A DNA stretch of 64,000 nt from Leifsonia sp. 1010 (GTDB taxonomy: Bacteria; Actinomycetota; Actinomycetes; Actinomycetales; Microbacteriaceae), in the NCBI RefSeq assembly GCF_031455295.1, contig NZ_JAVDSL010000003.1, positions 372,001-436,000 on the forward strand. The letters are read 5' to 3'. The notes beneath the pieces were generated by a model. It saw nothing but the letters and a program-made list of their open reading frames with translations, searched no databases and was not told the origin of the DNA. Positions 1 to 8,734 of the stretch are shown here, one piece after another (position 1 is the first letter of the stretch; each line of letters begins with the position of its first letter). Both the position numbers and the translations under genes were made by a program.

Positions 1-143
1 TCCTCCTCGTGATCGGCCGCGCGTTCGCGGTCAAGATCTTCGGCCACAAGGAGGCGACGAGCGCCATCGTCGTCTCGTACTACTGGCACTTCGTCGACGT
101 CGTGTGGATCGGACTGTTCGCGGTCATCTACATCATCCGATAG
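1..143 (+). CDS. ctaE: Cytochrome c oxidase subunit III, C-terminal fragment
   Basis: The gene enters from the left edge; the reading frame starts at base 3 and ends at TAG 141-143, giving 46 residues. The visible end contains the subunit III pattern [15 protein letters not shown], the last transmembrane helix of the haem-copper oxidase subunit III family, and finishes with YIIR. Subunit III is an integral membrane part of the aa3 oxidase. The gene lies directly upstream of qcrC, the usual actinobacterial order ctaE-qcrCAB, so the oxidase and the bc1 complex are probably co-transcribed. Confidence 0.95.
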   Translation, partial: LLVIGRAFAVKIFGHKEATSAIVVSYYWHFVDVVWIGLFAVIYIIR

Positions 144-166
144 GAAACAGGAGCGTTCTTCACCCC

Positions 167-1006
167 ATGCGTCCGAAAAACCCCCGCCCGGCCACCCAGC
201 CTCGCACGGGCAAGCCCGCCCGCAAGGCCGGCCGTCGACACCCGCTGGCCACCGTCGCGCTGCTCGCGATCGGCCTCGGACTGACCGGCGGCGCGTACGC
301 CGCGTTCACGACGACCACCGCATCCGCCGACGAGCCGCAGGTGGCCGCCGCCAGCCAGAACTCGGTCGACGAGGGCAAGAAGCTCTTCCAGGCCAACTGC
401 GCCACCTGCCACGGGCTCGACGCCCAGGGCACCTCGGTGGCCCCGAGCCTGATCGGCGTCGGCGCGGCCGCCGTCGACTTCCAGGTCGGCACCGGCCGCA
501 TGCCCATGCAGATGCAGGGCCCGCAGGCGCAGGAGAAGCCGGTCCAGTTCACCGACGACCAGGTCAAGGCCCTCGCCGACTACGTCGCGTCCCTCGCCCC
601 GGGGCCGTCCATCCCCGAGCAGAAGTACCTCGACGGGAAGGGCGACGCCGCCCACGGCGCCGAGCTGTTCCGCATCAACTGCGCCATGTGCCACAACGTG
701 GCCGGCGCGGGTGGAGCGCTCACCGAGGGCAAGTACGCCCCGCCGCTCACCGGCGTCAGCGCCGAGCACATCTACGAGGCCATGGTCACCGGCCCGCAGA
801 ACATGCCGGTCTTCAACGACCTGAACATCACGCCGCAGGGCAAGGCCGACATCATCACGTACCTGAAGTACATCCAGAACAACCCGTCCCCGGGCGGCTT
901 CGAGCTGGGCAACCTCGGCCCGGTCGCCGAGGGTCTGTTCCTCTGGATCTTCGGTCTGGGCGCCATCGTCGCCCTCACCGTGTGGATCACGGCCAAATCC
1001 AATTAG
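167..1006 (+). CDS. qcrC: Cytochrome bc1 complex di-haem cytochrome c subunit QcrC
   Basis: 279 residues from ATG 167. A longer ORF opens at 104 but would overlap ctaE; ATG 167 has a GGAG about 13 nt upstream. An Arg/Lys-rich N-terminus and one hydrophobic segment (about residues 27-47) anchor the protein. Two c-type haem sites follow, CATCH at 78-82 and CAMCH at 172-176, each in its own cytochrome c fold. A C-terminal helix (about 252-275) anchors it again. In actinobacteria this di-haem subunit passes electrons directly from bc1 to the aa3 oxidase, replacing soluble cytochrome c. First gene of qcrCAB. Confidence 0.97.
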   Translation: MRPKNPRPATQPRTGKPARKAGRRHPLATVALLAIGLGLTGGAYAAFTTTTASADEPQVAAASQNSVDEGKKLFQANCATCHGLDAQGTSVAPSLIGVGAAAVDFQVGTGRMPMQMQGPQAQEKPVQFTDDQVKALADYVASLAPGPSIPEQKYLDGKGDAAHGAELFRINCAMCHNVAGAGGALTEGKYAPPLTGVSAEHIYEAMVTGPQNMPVFNDLNITPQGKADIITYLKYIQNNPSPGGFELGNLGPVAEGLFLWIFGLGAIVALTVWITAKSN

Positions 1007-1064
1007 CCACTTGGCCAACTAGTCGGCCCGCACAGGCACGAACCACAGCGTAAGAAGGAGAGCA

Positions 1065-2132
1065 ATGGCACAGGACGAGAACGGCGGTCGCGAGCTGACG
1101 CCCGCCAGTTCGTCTGAGGCGCACCGCACCGGCGACCCCGGGACGGCGGTGATCATCCGCGACGCCGTCGAGAACCCCGGCTTCCCGCCTCACCGCCCGC
1201 GCGTCACCGACCTCGACCCGCGGAAGGAACGGCGCGCCGAGCGCACCGTCTACACGCTGTTCTACCTGTCGATCGCGGGCTCGGTGTGGGCGGTCGCCGC
1301 CTACCTCGCCTTCCCGATCGTCGACGGCGACCCCGGCTCGGTCCGCCTGAACAACCTGTTCATCGGCATCGGCGGAGCCCTCGCGCTCCTCGCGATCGGC
1401 ATCGGCGCCGTCCACTGGGGCAAGGCCCTCATGCACGAGAAGGAGGGCGTCGACCTCCGTCACCCCGTGCGCGGCAGCGAGGCGACCACCGAGCGCGCCG
1501 CGGAGATCTTCCGCCAGGCCGACGAGGAGTCCGGCTTCAGCCGGCGCACGCTCGTGCGCAACAGCCTCATCGGCGCACTGATCGCCTTCCCGCTGCCCGC
1601 CGTCGTCCTGTTCCGCGGCCTCGCGCCCGAGAACGAGGACCCGGTCGAGCTGCTCTCGAACACGATGTGGGCGAAGGGGGTCCGGCTCACCCGCGACCCA
1701 ACCGGAACCCCGATCAAGGCCTCGGATGTGACCCTCGGGAGCGCGTTCCACGTGATCCCCGAAGGCCTCAACGAGTCGGAGAACATGCTGGAGGAGAAGG
1801 CCAAGGCGGCCGTGCTCCTCATGCGCCTCAAGCCCGAGGACCTGCACGTGTCCAAGGGCCGTGAGAACTGGAACTACGACGGCATCGTCGCCTACTCCAA
1901 GATCTGCACGCACGTCGGGTGCCCGGTGGCGCTCTACGAGCAGCAGACGCACCACCTGCTCTGCCCGTGCCACCAGTCGCAGTTCGACATCACGCACGAA
2001 GCGCAGGTCATCTTCGGACCGGCGAAGCGGCCGCTGCCGCAGCTGCCGATCACCGTCGACGCCGATGGCTACCTGGTCGCCCGCAGCGACTTCACCGAGC
2101 CCGTCGGCCCAAGCTTCTGGGAGCGCCATTGA
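1065..2132 (+). CDS. qcrA: Cytochrome bc1 complex Rieske iron-sulfur subunit QcrA
   Basis: 355 residues with an AAGGAG ribosome site just before ATG 1065. Three hydrophobic segments (about 61-86, 96-117 and 166-184) give the three-helix anchor typical of actinobacterial QcrA. The Rieske 2Fe-2S ligands are C281 and H283 in CTHVGC, and C300 and H303 in CPCH, with C286 and C302 as the supporting disulphide pair. It carries electrons from menaquinol to QcrC. The stop codon overlaps the TTG start of qcrB, suggesting translational coupling. Confidence 0.97.
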   Translation: MAQDENGGRELTPASSSEAHRTGDPGTAVIIRDAVENPGFPPHRPRVTDLDPRKERRAERTVYTLFYLSIAGSVWAVAAYLAFPIVDGDPGSVRLNNLFIGIGGALALLAIGIGAVHWGKALMHEKEGVDLRHPVRGSEATTERAAEIFRQADEESGFSRRTLVRNSLIGALIAFPLPAVVLFRGLAPENEDPVELLSNTMWAKGVRLTRDPTGTPIKASDVTLGSAFHVIPEGLNESENMLEEKAKAAVLLMRLKPEDLHVSKGRENWNYDGIVAYSKICTHVGCPVALYEQQTHHLLCPCHQSQFDITHEAQVIFGPAKRPLPQLPITVDADGYLVARSDFTEPVGPSFWERH

Positions 2133-3745
2133 GCACCACGACCGCCGCACCCGCGGCAACGACGACGGCCAAGAAGGGTGGCTTCACGGCGGCAGCCGCG
2201 AACTACCTGGAAGACCGCACCAGCATCTCAGGGGCCGTCAAGGAGTTCGGTCGCAAGATCTTCCCCGACCACTGGTCCTTCCTCCTCGGCGAGGTCGCGC
2301 TCTACAGCTTCATCGTCATCCTGCTGTCCGGCACGTTCCTGACGTTCTTCTTCCAGGCGTCGATGGCCGAGGTCACCTACAACGGCTCGTACGTGCCGCT
2401 GAAGGGCATCGAGATGTCCTCCGCGATGCAGAGCACGCTCAACATCTCGTTCGAGGTGCGCGGCGGTCTGCTTGTCCGACAGATCCACCACTGGGCGGCC
2501 CTGCTGTTCGTGGCCTCCATCGGCCTGCACATGCTCCGCATCTTCTTCACGGGCGCGTTCCGCAAGCCGCGTGAGCTGAACTGGGTGATCGGCTTCGTGC
2601 TGTTCATCCTGGCGATGGCCGAGGGCTTCACCGGCTACTCGCTCCCGGACGACCTGCTCTCGGGCAACGGCCTCCGCATCATCGACGGCCTGATCAAGGG
2701 TCTGCCGGTGGTCGGAACCTGGATCTCGTTCCTGCTCTTCGGCGGCGAGTTCCCGGGCACGGCGATCGTCGGGCGCCTCTATACGCTGCACATCCTGCTT
2801 CTGCCCGCGTTCGTCGTGGCGTTCATCGCGCTGCACCTGATGTTCGTGGTCATCCACAAGCACACGCAGTACGCGGCTCCCGGTCGCACCCAGGGCAACG
2901 TCGTCGGCTACCCGGTCCTCCCGGTGTACGCGGCGAAGGCCGGTGGATTCTTCTTCATCGTCTTCGGTGTCCTGGTGCTTCTCGCCTCGCTGTTCACGAT
3001 CAACCCGATCTGGAACTACGGCCCGTACGACCCCTCCCCGGTGTCGGCGGGTACCCAGCCGGACTGGTACATCGGCTTCGCGGACGGCGCCCTGCGTCTG
3101 GTTCCGCCGGGCTGGGAGTTCGTGTGGCTCGACCGCACCTGGTCGTTCAACATCATCATTCCGGTGGCGATCCTCGGTCTGTTCATCGTGACCGTCATGA
3201 TCTACCCGTTCCTCGAGGCGTGGATCACCGGCGACAAGCGTGAGCACCACATCCTGGACCGTCCGCGCAACGCGGCGACCCGCACCGCCATCGGCGCTGC
3301 CGGTGTCACGTTCTACGCGGTCTTCTGGGCGGCGGCGAGCTCGGACATCATCGCGACGCACTTCAAGCTGACGATGGAGGGTGTCATCCACACCCTGCAG
3401 GCGCTGTTGTTCATCGGCCCGCTGATCGCGTACGTCGTGACCAAGCGCGTCTGCCTGGCGCTGCAGAAGAAGGACCGCTCGATCGCCCTCCACGGTTACG
3501 AGAGCGGCCGCATCGTGAAGCTGCCCGGTGGCGAGTTCATCGAGGTGCACGAGCAGCTGAGCGACTACGAGCGCTGGCGTCTGGTGTCGTTCGAGTCGTA
3601 CGAGCCGCTGATGCTGCGTCCGAACCGTCGGGGCAAGATCACGGCCGCGAACCGCATGCGCGCTGGCCTGTCCCGCTGGTTCTTCGAGGACCGCATCGTT
3701 CCGCCGACCCGGAACGAGCTCGAGTCGGGTCACGACCACCACTGA
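2129..3745 (+). CDS. qcrB: Cytochrome bc1 complex cytochrome b subunit QcrB
   Basis: 538 residues from a TTG at 2129 that overlaps the TGA of qcrA; GGGAG lies about 8 nt upstream. The reading frame is open further upstream, but only inside qcrA. The protein has many transmembrane helices and the haem-ligand regions HHWAALLF...GLHMLRIF and LYTLHILLLPAF...IALHLMF, plus a quinol-site PEWY-like region written here as QPDWY. It is the membrane core of the bc1 complex, binding two b haems and menaquinol. The length fits actinobacterial QcrB, which has an extended cytosolic C-terminal part. Last gene of the operon. Confidence 0.96.
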   Translation: MSTTTAAPAATTTAKKGGFTAAAANYLEDRTSISGAVKEFGRKIFPDHWSFLLGEVALYSFIVILLSGTFLTFFFQASMAEVTYNGSYVPLKGIEMSSAMQSTLNISFEVRGGLLVRQIHHWAALLFVASIGLHMLRIFFTGAFRKPRELNWVIGFVLFILAMAEGFTGYSLPDDLLSGNGLRIIDGLIKGLPVVGTWISFLLFGGEFPGTAIVGRLYTLHILLLPAFVVAFIALHLMFVVIHKHTQYAAPGRTQGNVVGYPVLPVYAAKAGGFFFIVFGVLVLLASLFTINPIWNYGPYDPSPVSAGTQPDWYIGFADGALRLVPPGWEFVWLDRTWSFNIIIPVAILGLFIVTVMIYPFLEAWITGDKREHHILDRPRNAATRTAIGAAGVTFYAVFWAAASSDIIATHFKLTMEGVIHTLQALLFIGPLIAYVVTKRVCLALQKKDRSIALHGYESGRIVKLPGGEFIEVHEQLSDYERWRLVSFESYEPLMLRPNRRGKITAANRMRAGLSRWFFEDRIVPPTRNELESGHDHH

Positions 3746-3760
3746 GGCCCGCCTCCGTCG

Positions 3761-3800
3761 GAAGCGCCGGTGCGTTCATTCGCGCCGGCGCTTTCTCGTT
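3761..3800 (+). terminator. Probable terminator of the ctaE-qcrCAB operon
   Basis: A 13-bp stem with one mismatch (3762-3774 against 3781-3793) and a 6-nt loop TTCATT is followed by TCTCGTT. It lies 15 bp after the qcrB stop and before rlmA, as expected for an intrinsic terminator with a weak T tract. Confidence 0.7.
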
Positions 3801-3840
3801 CCCGCCCGTTGTTTCCGTTCCGTCGACCGAGGGGCTGCCG

Positions 3841-4659
3841 ATGTCCGTTGATCCGTCCCGCCTCGCCGCCTGGCTGCGTTGCCCGGTCTGCCACGCCGAT
3901 CTGGAACCGGTCGAGCGCCTCACTCTGGGATGTGTGAACGGGCACCGCCACGACGTCAACAAGCGCGGCTACGTCGTCCTGCTCGGCGGAGGAACGAAGC
4001 ACCTGGGCGACACCGCCGAGATGCTCGATGCACGCGACCTGGTGCTCGAGAGCGGCGCCTACTCCCCCATCGCCGACGCCGTGGCAGCGTCGGCCACCGG
4101 GACGCGCGTGCTGGATGCGGGCGCTGGCACCGGCCACTACCTCCGTGCCGCCCTCTCCGCCCTCCCGGACGCGCGGGGACTCGCGATGGACCTGTCTCCG
4201 CAGGCGGTCGCCCGCGCCGCGCGCTCCTCGGAGCGGATGGACGGCCTCGTGGCCGACACCTGGCGTCCGCTGCCCGTCCGTTCGGAAGCGGCCGACACCG
4301 TGCTCGACGTGTTCGCGCCGCGCAACCTCCCGGAGTTCCACCGCGTGCTGCGTCCCGAGGGAACCCTCGTGGTGGTGGTCCCCCGCGCCGATCACCTCGG
4401 TTCGCTCCGCGCCGCCGGGACGATGCTCGACATCCCGTCCGACAAGGCGGACGGGGTCATCGCCGCCACAGAGCCCCTGTACGCCCTCCTGGCGCGCGAA
4501 CCGGTCGCGTACGACCTGGCGCTCACGCCGGCGCTCCGAGACGCTCTGGCAGGCATGGGGCCTTCCGCGCGTCACGCCGCCACAGGCGCCGCTGCCATCC
4601 CGTCCGACGTCGACGCCACGCGCGTCTCCGTCGACGTCCTCCGCTTCGCCCGCCGCTGA
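3841..4659 (+). CDS. rlmA: RlmA-family 23S rRNA (guanine-N1) methyltransferase
   Basis: 272 residues. The N-terminus has the RlmA zinc finger (CPVC at residues 14-17, then C..GH.HD) followed by NKRGYVVLL, a family signature. The SAM site is VLDAGAGTGHY (about 91-101), followed by a catalytic-domain DVFAPRN segment. RlmA-type enzymes methylate N1 of a guanine in helix 35 of 23S rRNA (G745 in E. coli, G748 in the Gram-positive TlrB group, where it affects tylosin response). Which guanine is used here cannot be read from the sequence. It has no operon partner: the qcr terminator is upstream and the palindrome array downstream. Confidence 0.88.
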   Translation: MSVDPSRLAAWLRCPVCHADLEPVERLTLGCVNGHRHDVNKRGYVVLLGGGTKHLGDTAEMLDARDLVLESGAYSPIADAVAASATGTRVLDAGAGTGHYLRAALSALPDARGLAMDLSPQAVARAARSSERMDGLVADTWRPLPVRSEAADTVLDVFAPRNLPEFHRVLRPEGTLVVVVPRADHLGSLRAAGTMLDIPSDKADGVIAATEPLYALLAREPVAYDLALTPALRDALAGMGPSARHAATGAAAIPSDVDATRVSVDVLRFARR

Positions 4660-4710
4660 CGCCGCCGGCCCGTCCCTTCCTCCGCTAGGCGCCCCGCCGT
4701 CCACACCTGC

Positions 4711-5366
4711 TTGACGCAACACGCCGTCATGCCGTCACCCACGACGGCGTGTTGCGTCAACTGGATGAACAGGGTCGGGCCTCCCGGCGGACGCCTCCGC
4801 CCTGGGAACCGAACAGTGTCGCGTGCGACAACCGCACGGTCCGTGGGTCGCAGCGCACCGCTACGCGGAGCACATGACGGCGCGTTGCGTCCCACAGACA
4901 ACAAGCGCCTGCCCGCACAGCGCCGTGGTCCTGCGGGAGCACCCACGCCCCGCCCTATCCGTGGGCCGCAACACGCCGTGACGCGGACACCGTAACGGCG
5001 CGTTGCGCCCCACAGACGACAGACGCCTGCCCGCACAGCGCCCCGGTCCCACCGGAGCCCCGCGACCGCCCATCCGTAAAGCGCGACACGCCGCTACGCG
5101 GACGCCATAACGGCGCGTTGCGACCCACAGGCAATAAACGCCTGCCCGCACAGCGCCCCGGGCCCACAGGAGCGCCGCGACCGCCCGCGTGCGTGGGTCG
5201 CAACACGCCGCTATGCGGACGCCGTGACGGCGCGTTGCGCCTCACAGACGACAAGATCCTGCTCGAACAGCGTCTGGCCTCCAACAGGACGCCTCCACGA
5301 CCACCGCGTCCGTGGGTCGCGACACGCCGTTGCGACAGTGGCATAACGGCGTGTTGCGCCCCAGAG
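4711..5366. repeat. Tandem array of six palindromic units (family A)
   Basis: Most of the 860-bp gene-free stretch 4660-5518 is this array. Palindromes lie at 4711-4760, 4843-4897, 4961-5015, 5076-5130, 5193-5247 and 5312-5366. From the second unit on, the period is 115-119 bp. The shared core is CGCAACACGCCG, a loop of about 14 nt, and CGGCGTGTTGCG, usually inside outer arms GTGGGT and ACCCAC. The first unit has perfect 18-bp arms. Units 2-6 carry several mismatches. The about 62-bp spacers are also related: three contain GCCTGCCCGCACAGCGCC, and spacers 1 and 5 share a GAACAG...GACGCCTCC pattern. The array sits between convergent rlmA and ctaF. No coding potential is convincing and the function is unknown. 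Confidence 0.9.
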
Positions 5367-5468
5367 ACGGCAGGCGCCAGGAGTGGGAGGCAGCGCAGCG
5401 CCGCTGGTGTCGAACCGTGCGGACCTGGCCGGCACACGACGGAGACGCCGGGCGGCCCGATACGCAGC

Positions 5469-5498
5469 GAGGGCCGCCTCCCGTTGGAGACGGCCCTC
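5469..5498 (-). terminator. Probable terminator of ctaCDF
   Basis: An inverted repeat pairs GAGGGCCG (5469-5476) with CGGCCCTC (5491-5498), and the inner bases also pair CTCC with GGAG. It sits 20 bp past the ctaF stop. It has no T tract, so it may need Rho or may act as an RNA 3' stabiliser. Confidence 0.6.
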
Positions 5499-5518
5499 GT
5501 CAGGCGCGGACGGCGCGC

Positions 5519-5941
5519 TCAGCGCGCGAAGTAGCCGCGGTAGTACTCGTAGACCCAGCCCACGATGCAGACCAGGGCGAAGGCGACGCCGATGTAGCAG
5601 ATCCAGAAACCGACGGCGAGGCCCAGGACGACCAGGCCCGCGCCGAACGCGAGAGCAACCGGCCACCAGCTCCACGGGCTGAAGTGGCCCAGCTCGGGGT
5701 CACCGTCGTCGATGTTCGCGTCGAGACGGTCCTCCGGGAGCTCCCCGCCCTGCGAGGCGTGGGAGCGGCCGACGTAGAACGCGATGAACGCGGCGAGGAT
5801 CGCACCGAGCAGCATGCCGATGGTGCCGACCCACTCGACGTTGCGATGGGACTGGTCGAGCAGGTTCCACAGCGTGTAGACGACCGCCGAGAGCAAGAAG
5901 AAGATCGACAGGATCCAGAACAAGATGGCATTGGCGCGCAT
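5519..5941 (-). CDS. ctaF: Cytochrome c oxidase subunit IV, actinobacterial type
   Basis: 140 residues with four hydrophobic helices (about 5-28, 38-58, 93-111 and 113-133) and an acidic loop between the second and third. The conserved start MRANAILFWILSIFF and the PWSWWP motif match the actinobacterial oxidase subunit IV family, a small membrane subunit of the aa3 complex. It starts three bases after the ctaD stop, so it is translated with it. Confidence 0.94.
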   Translation of the reverse strand: MRANAILFWILSIFFLLSAVVYTLWNLLDQSHRNVEWVGTIGMLLGAILAAFIAFYVGRSHASQGGELPEDRLDANIDDGDPELGHFSPWSWWPVALAFGAGLVVLGLAVGFWICYIGVAFALVCIVGWVYEYYRGYFAR

Positions 5942-5944
5942 GGG

Positions 5945-7693
5945 TTACCTCACCTCGTCGTTCGCGACGTCGTGCACAGGGGCGTCGGGGGCGTCCTTCG
6001 CGGGTCCGATACCTACCGGGATGCCCGCCTCGGGGTGGTTCAGGTCGAACGCCGGCGACTCCGAACGGATGCGCGGGATCGACGTGAAGTTGTGGCGCGG
6101 CGGCGGGCAGCTGGTCGCCCACTCGAGCGAACGGCCGTAGCCCCACGGGTCGTTCACCGTGACCTTCGGCGCGTTACGCGCGGTGAGGTACACGTTCACG
6201 AAGAACGGGATCATCGAGATCGCCAGAATGCCGGCGCCGATCGACGACACCTGGTTCATCCAGGTGAAGCCGTCCGACGGCAGGTAGGTGGCGTACCGGC
6301 GCGGCATGCCCACGACTCCCAGCCAGTGCTGGATGAGGAAGGTCGTGTGGAAGCCGATGAACAGCAGCCAGAAGTGCCACTTGCCCAGCCGGTCGTTGAG
6401 CATCTTGCCCGTCCACTTGGGCCACCAGAAGTAGAAGCCGGCGAACATGGCGAACACGACGGTTCCGAAGACCACGTAGTGGAAGTGCGCGACGACGAAG
6501 TACGTGTCGGACACGTGGAAGTCGAGCGGCGGCGACGCGAGGATGACGCCGGTCAGACCACCGAAGGTGAACGTGATCAGGAAGCCGATCGACCAGAGCA
6601 TCGGCGACTCGAACGTGAGCGATCCGCGCCACATCGTGCCGATCCAGTTGAAGATCTTCACACCGGTCGGGACGGCGATGAGCATCGTCATCAACGAGAA
6701 CCAGGGCAGCAGCACCGACCCGGTGACGTACATGTGGTGCGCCCACACCGTGACCGAGAGGGCGGCGATCGCGATCGTCGCGTACACCAGCGTCTTGTAT
6801 CCGAAGATCGGCTTGCGGCTGAACACCGGGAAGATCTCGGACACGATGCCGAAGAACGGCAGCGCGATGATGTACACCTCGGGGTGGCCGAAGAACCAGA
6901 ACAGATGCTGCCAGAGCAGGGCTCCGCCGTTCGCCGCGTCGTAGATGTGCGCGTCGAACACGCGGTCGGCCGCGAGGGCGAAGAGCGCGGCGGCGAGCAC
7001 CGGGAAGGCCATCAGCACGAGGATCGAGGTCACCAGGGTGTTCCAGGTGAAGATCGGCATGCGGAACATGGTCATGCCCGGGGCGCGCATGGTGATGATC
7101 GTGGTGATGAAGTTCACCGCGCCGAGGATGGTGCCGAAGCCCGAGAGCCCGAGGCCGAGCACCCAGAGGTTGCCGCCGATTCCTGGCGAGAACGTCGTGC
7201 TCGAGAGCGGTGCGTAGGCGAACCAGCCGAACGATGCCGCGCCCTGCGGGGTGAGGAAGCCGGCGACCGCGATGAGCGAGCCGAACGAGTAGAACCAGTA
7301 CGCCAGCGCGTTCAGACGCGGGAACGCCACGTCCGGTGCGCCGATCTGCAGCGGCATGAGCACGTTGGCGAAGCCGGCGAAGAGCGGCGTCGCGAACATG
7401 AGCAGCATGATCGTGCCGTGCATGGTGAACAGCTGGTTGTACTGCTCCTTGGTGGCGACCACCTGCAGTCCCGGCTCGAACAGCTGGGCGCGGATGATCA
7501 GCGCCATCACGCCGCCGATGAGGAAGTACACGAACGACGAGATCAGGTACATGTACCCGATGGTCTTGTGGTCCGTCGACGTGATGTAGTTCACGAGGAT
7601 GTTGCCCTTACGGGCCACACCGTTCGCGGTGAGGATCGTGGGCGCAGGCTTGGGAGCGGTGGTCGCTCCCGGCGCCGGTGCTGTCGTCGTCAT
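5945..7693 (-). CDS. ctaD: Cytochrome c oxidase subunit I
   Basis: 582 residues, the normal length. It holds the haem a / haem a3-CuB core: FGHPEVYI carries the His-Tyr crosslink pair and HHMYVTG the CuB histidines, and [11 protein letters not shown] carries the ligands of helix X. About twelve transmembrane helices. It reduces oxygen and pumps protons in the inner membrane as part of the bc1-aa3 supercomplex. It follows ctaC by nine bases and precedes ctaF, forming one operon ctaC-ctaD-ctaF. Confidence 0.98.
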   Translation of the reverse strand: MTTTAPAPGATTAPKPAPTILTANGVARKGNILVNYITSTDHKTIGYMYLISSFVYFLIGGVMALIIRAQLFEPGLQVVATKEQYNQLFTMHGTIMLLMFATPLFAGFANVLMPLQIGAPDVAFPRLNALAYWFYSFGSLIAVAGFLTPQGAASFGWFAYAPLSSTTFSPGIGGNLWVLGLGLSGFGTILGAVNFITTIITMRAPGMTMFRMPIFTWNTLVTSILVLMAFPVLAAALFALAADRVFDAHIYDAANGGALLWQHLFWFFGHPEVYIIALPFFGIVSEIFPVFSRKPIFGYKTLVYATIAIAALSVTVWAHHMYVTGSVLLPWFSLMTMLIAVPTGVKIFNWIGTMWRGSLTFESPMLWSIGFLITFTFGGLTGVILASPPLDFHVSDTYFVVAHFHYVVFGTVVFAMFAGFYFWWPKWTGKMLNDRLGKWHFWLLFIGFHTTFLIQHWLGVVGMPRRYATYLPSDGFTWMNQVSSIGAGILAISMIPFFVNVYLTARNAPKVTVNDPWGYGRSLEWATSCPPPRHNFTSIPRIRSESPAFDLNHPEAGIPVGIGPAKDAPDAPVHDVANDEVR

Positions 7694-7702
7694 CTGTGCG
7701 TC

Positions 7703-8590
7703 CTACTCGTTGCCCTGCGGGGCGCCCGTTCCGGGCAGGTTCTGGTTGCGGTCGTACTCGGAGCCCAGCTGACCCTCGTAACCCTGGTCGCGGAGGCTCT
7801 TGATGTGGGCGTCGTACTCGGACTGCGACACGATCTTCACGTTGAAGAGCATCGCCGAGTGGTACTCGCCGCAGAGCTCGGCGCACTTGCCGACGAAGGT
7901 GCCCGTGCGGTCGGTCGTCTCGAAGTACATGTAGTTGGTCTTGCCCGGGATGACGTCCTTCTTGTAGAGCATCGCCGGCACCCAGAAGGAGTGGATCACG
8001 TCGCGCGAGTCGAGCTGGATCGTGATCTTCTTGTTCTCGGGGAGGTACAGGGTCGGGACCTCGCCCTCCTGGACCGATCCGGGGGTGGCGCTGTTGTCAT
8101 CCGGCTGGACCTGGATTCCCGGGTCGTAGACGTTGTCGCTGACGTAGTTGAAGTCCCACGCCCACTGCTTGGCGTACACCTGGATCTTGACGTCCGGGTT
8201 CGCGTAGGGCTGCTCGATGGCGTTCTGATCGCGCGCGGTGAAGGCGAAGAAGCCGAGCACCAGGATGAGCGGCACGATCGTGTAGAAGATCTCGATCGGC
8301 ATGTTGTAGCGCAGCTGTACGGGGAGGCCGGTCTGGCCCTTCCGGCGGCGGTACACGATGACCGCCCAGAGCGTGAGGCCCCAGACGACGATGCCGACGA
8401 TGAGGAGGACGATCCAGCTGGTCACCCAGAGGCCGCTGATGCGGTCGGTGTGGTTCGTGACGGGCGGCTCGCCCTCGACGAAGCCCGGGAGGAATCCGTG
8501 CAGCTGAGCCTGCGTGCAGCCCGCGAGTGCCACGACGAGCGTCGCGGCGATCGGGATGGCAGCCCATCGGAGACGGCGATTGTGACGCAC
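7703..8590 (-). CDS. ctaC: Cytochrome c oxidase subunit II, lipoprotein
   Basis: 295 residues from a GTG with AAAGGTC upstream. The N-terminus is a lipoprotein signal with lipobox LAGC (Cys25). Two membrane helices (about 53-80 and 98-118) precede an outward-facing cupredoxin domain. The CuA ligands are all present: H200, C236, E238, C240, H244 and M247. It accepts electrons from QcrC and passes them to haem a. First gene of the ctaCDF operon, with overlapping palindromes in its leader at 8617-8639. Confidence 0.96.
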   Translation of the reverse strand: MRHNRRLRWAAIPIAATLVVALAGCTQAQLHGFLPGFVEGEPPVTNHTDRISGLWVTSWIVLLIVGIVVWGLTLWAVIVYRRRKGQTGLPVQLRYNMPIEIFYTIVPLILVLGFFAFTARDQNAIEQPYANPDVKIQVYAKQWAWDFNYVSDNVYDPGIQVQPDDNSATPGSVQEGEVPTLYLPENKKITIQLDSRDVIHSFWVPAMLYKKDVIPGKTNYMYFETTDRTGTFVGKCAELCGEYHSAMLFNVKIVSQSEYDAHIKSLRDQGYEGQLGSEYDRNQNLPGTGAPQGNE

Positions 8591-8616
8591 CGGTGACCTT
8601 TCGAGTGACTACTGGA

Positions 8617-8639
8617 CAGTTCACATGCAACTGTATGTG
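8617..8639. promoter_or_regulatory. Overlapping inverted repeats upstream of ctaC
   Basis: Two interleaved inverted repeats lie 27-49 bp upstream of the ctaC start: CAGTT (8617-8621) with AACTG (8629-8633), and CACAT (8622-8626) with ATGTG (8635-8639). They could be a regulator operator. No regulator can be named from the sequence. Confidence 0.4.
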
Positions 8640-8680
8640 GCTGTGTCTACCCTACTCCGACTGACACCCTGATCCGAACA

Positions 8681-8707
8681 AAAGGGCCGCCCTGTGGAGG
8701 GCGGCCC
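8681..8707 (-). terminator. Intrinsic terminator after erpA
   Basis: A perfect 10-bp GC-rich stem (8684-8693 against 8698-8707) with a 4-nt loop, followed in the minus direction by TTTTGTT. It lies 28 bp past the erpA stop. Confidence 0.85.
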
Positions 8708-8734
8708 GATGTGTTTCTCTGTGCTATACGGCGC

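Noticed and set aside
4711-5366. The array as a CRISPR
   Set aside because: Repeat units are 50-55 bp palindromes that vary, spacers are about 62 bp and related to each other, and no cas genes are in the window.
4711-5534. Several ORFs of 60-160 codons on both strands through the palindrome array
   Set aside because: They arise from the GC-rich repeat units, overlap each other on both strands, lack ribosome sites and show only repeat-derived Arg/Pro/Ala sequence.
5312-8596. 1094-codon ORF on the plus strand
   Set aside because: It is antisense to ctaF, ctaD and ctaC; the composition is Arg/Asp/Glu/His-rich as expected of a shadow frame in high-GC DNA.
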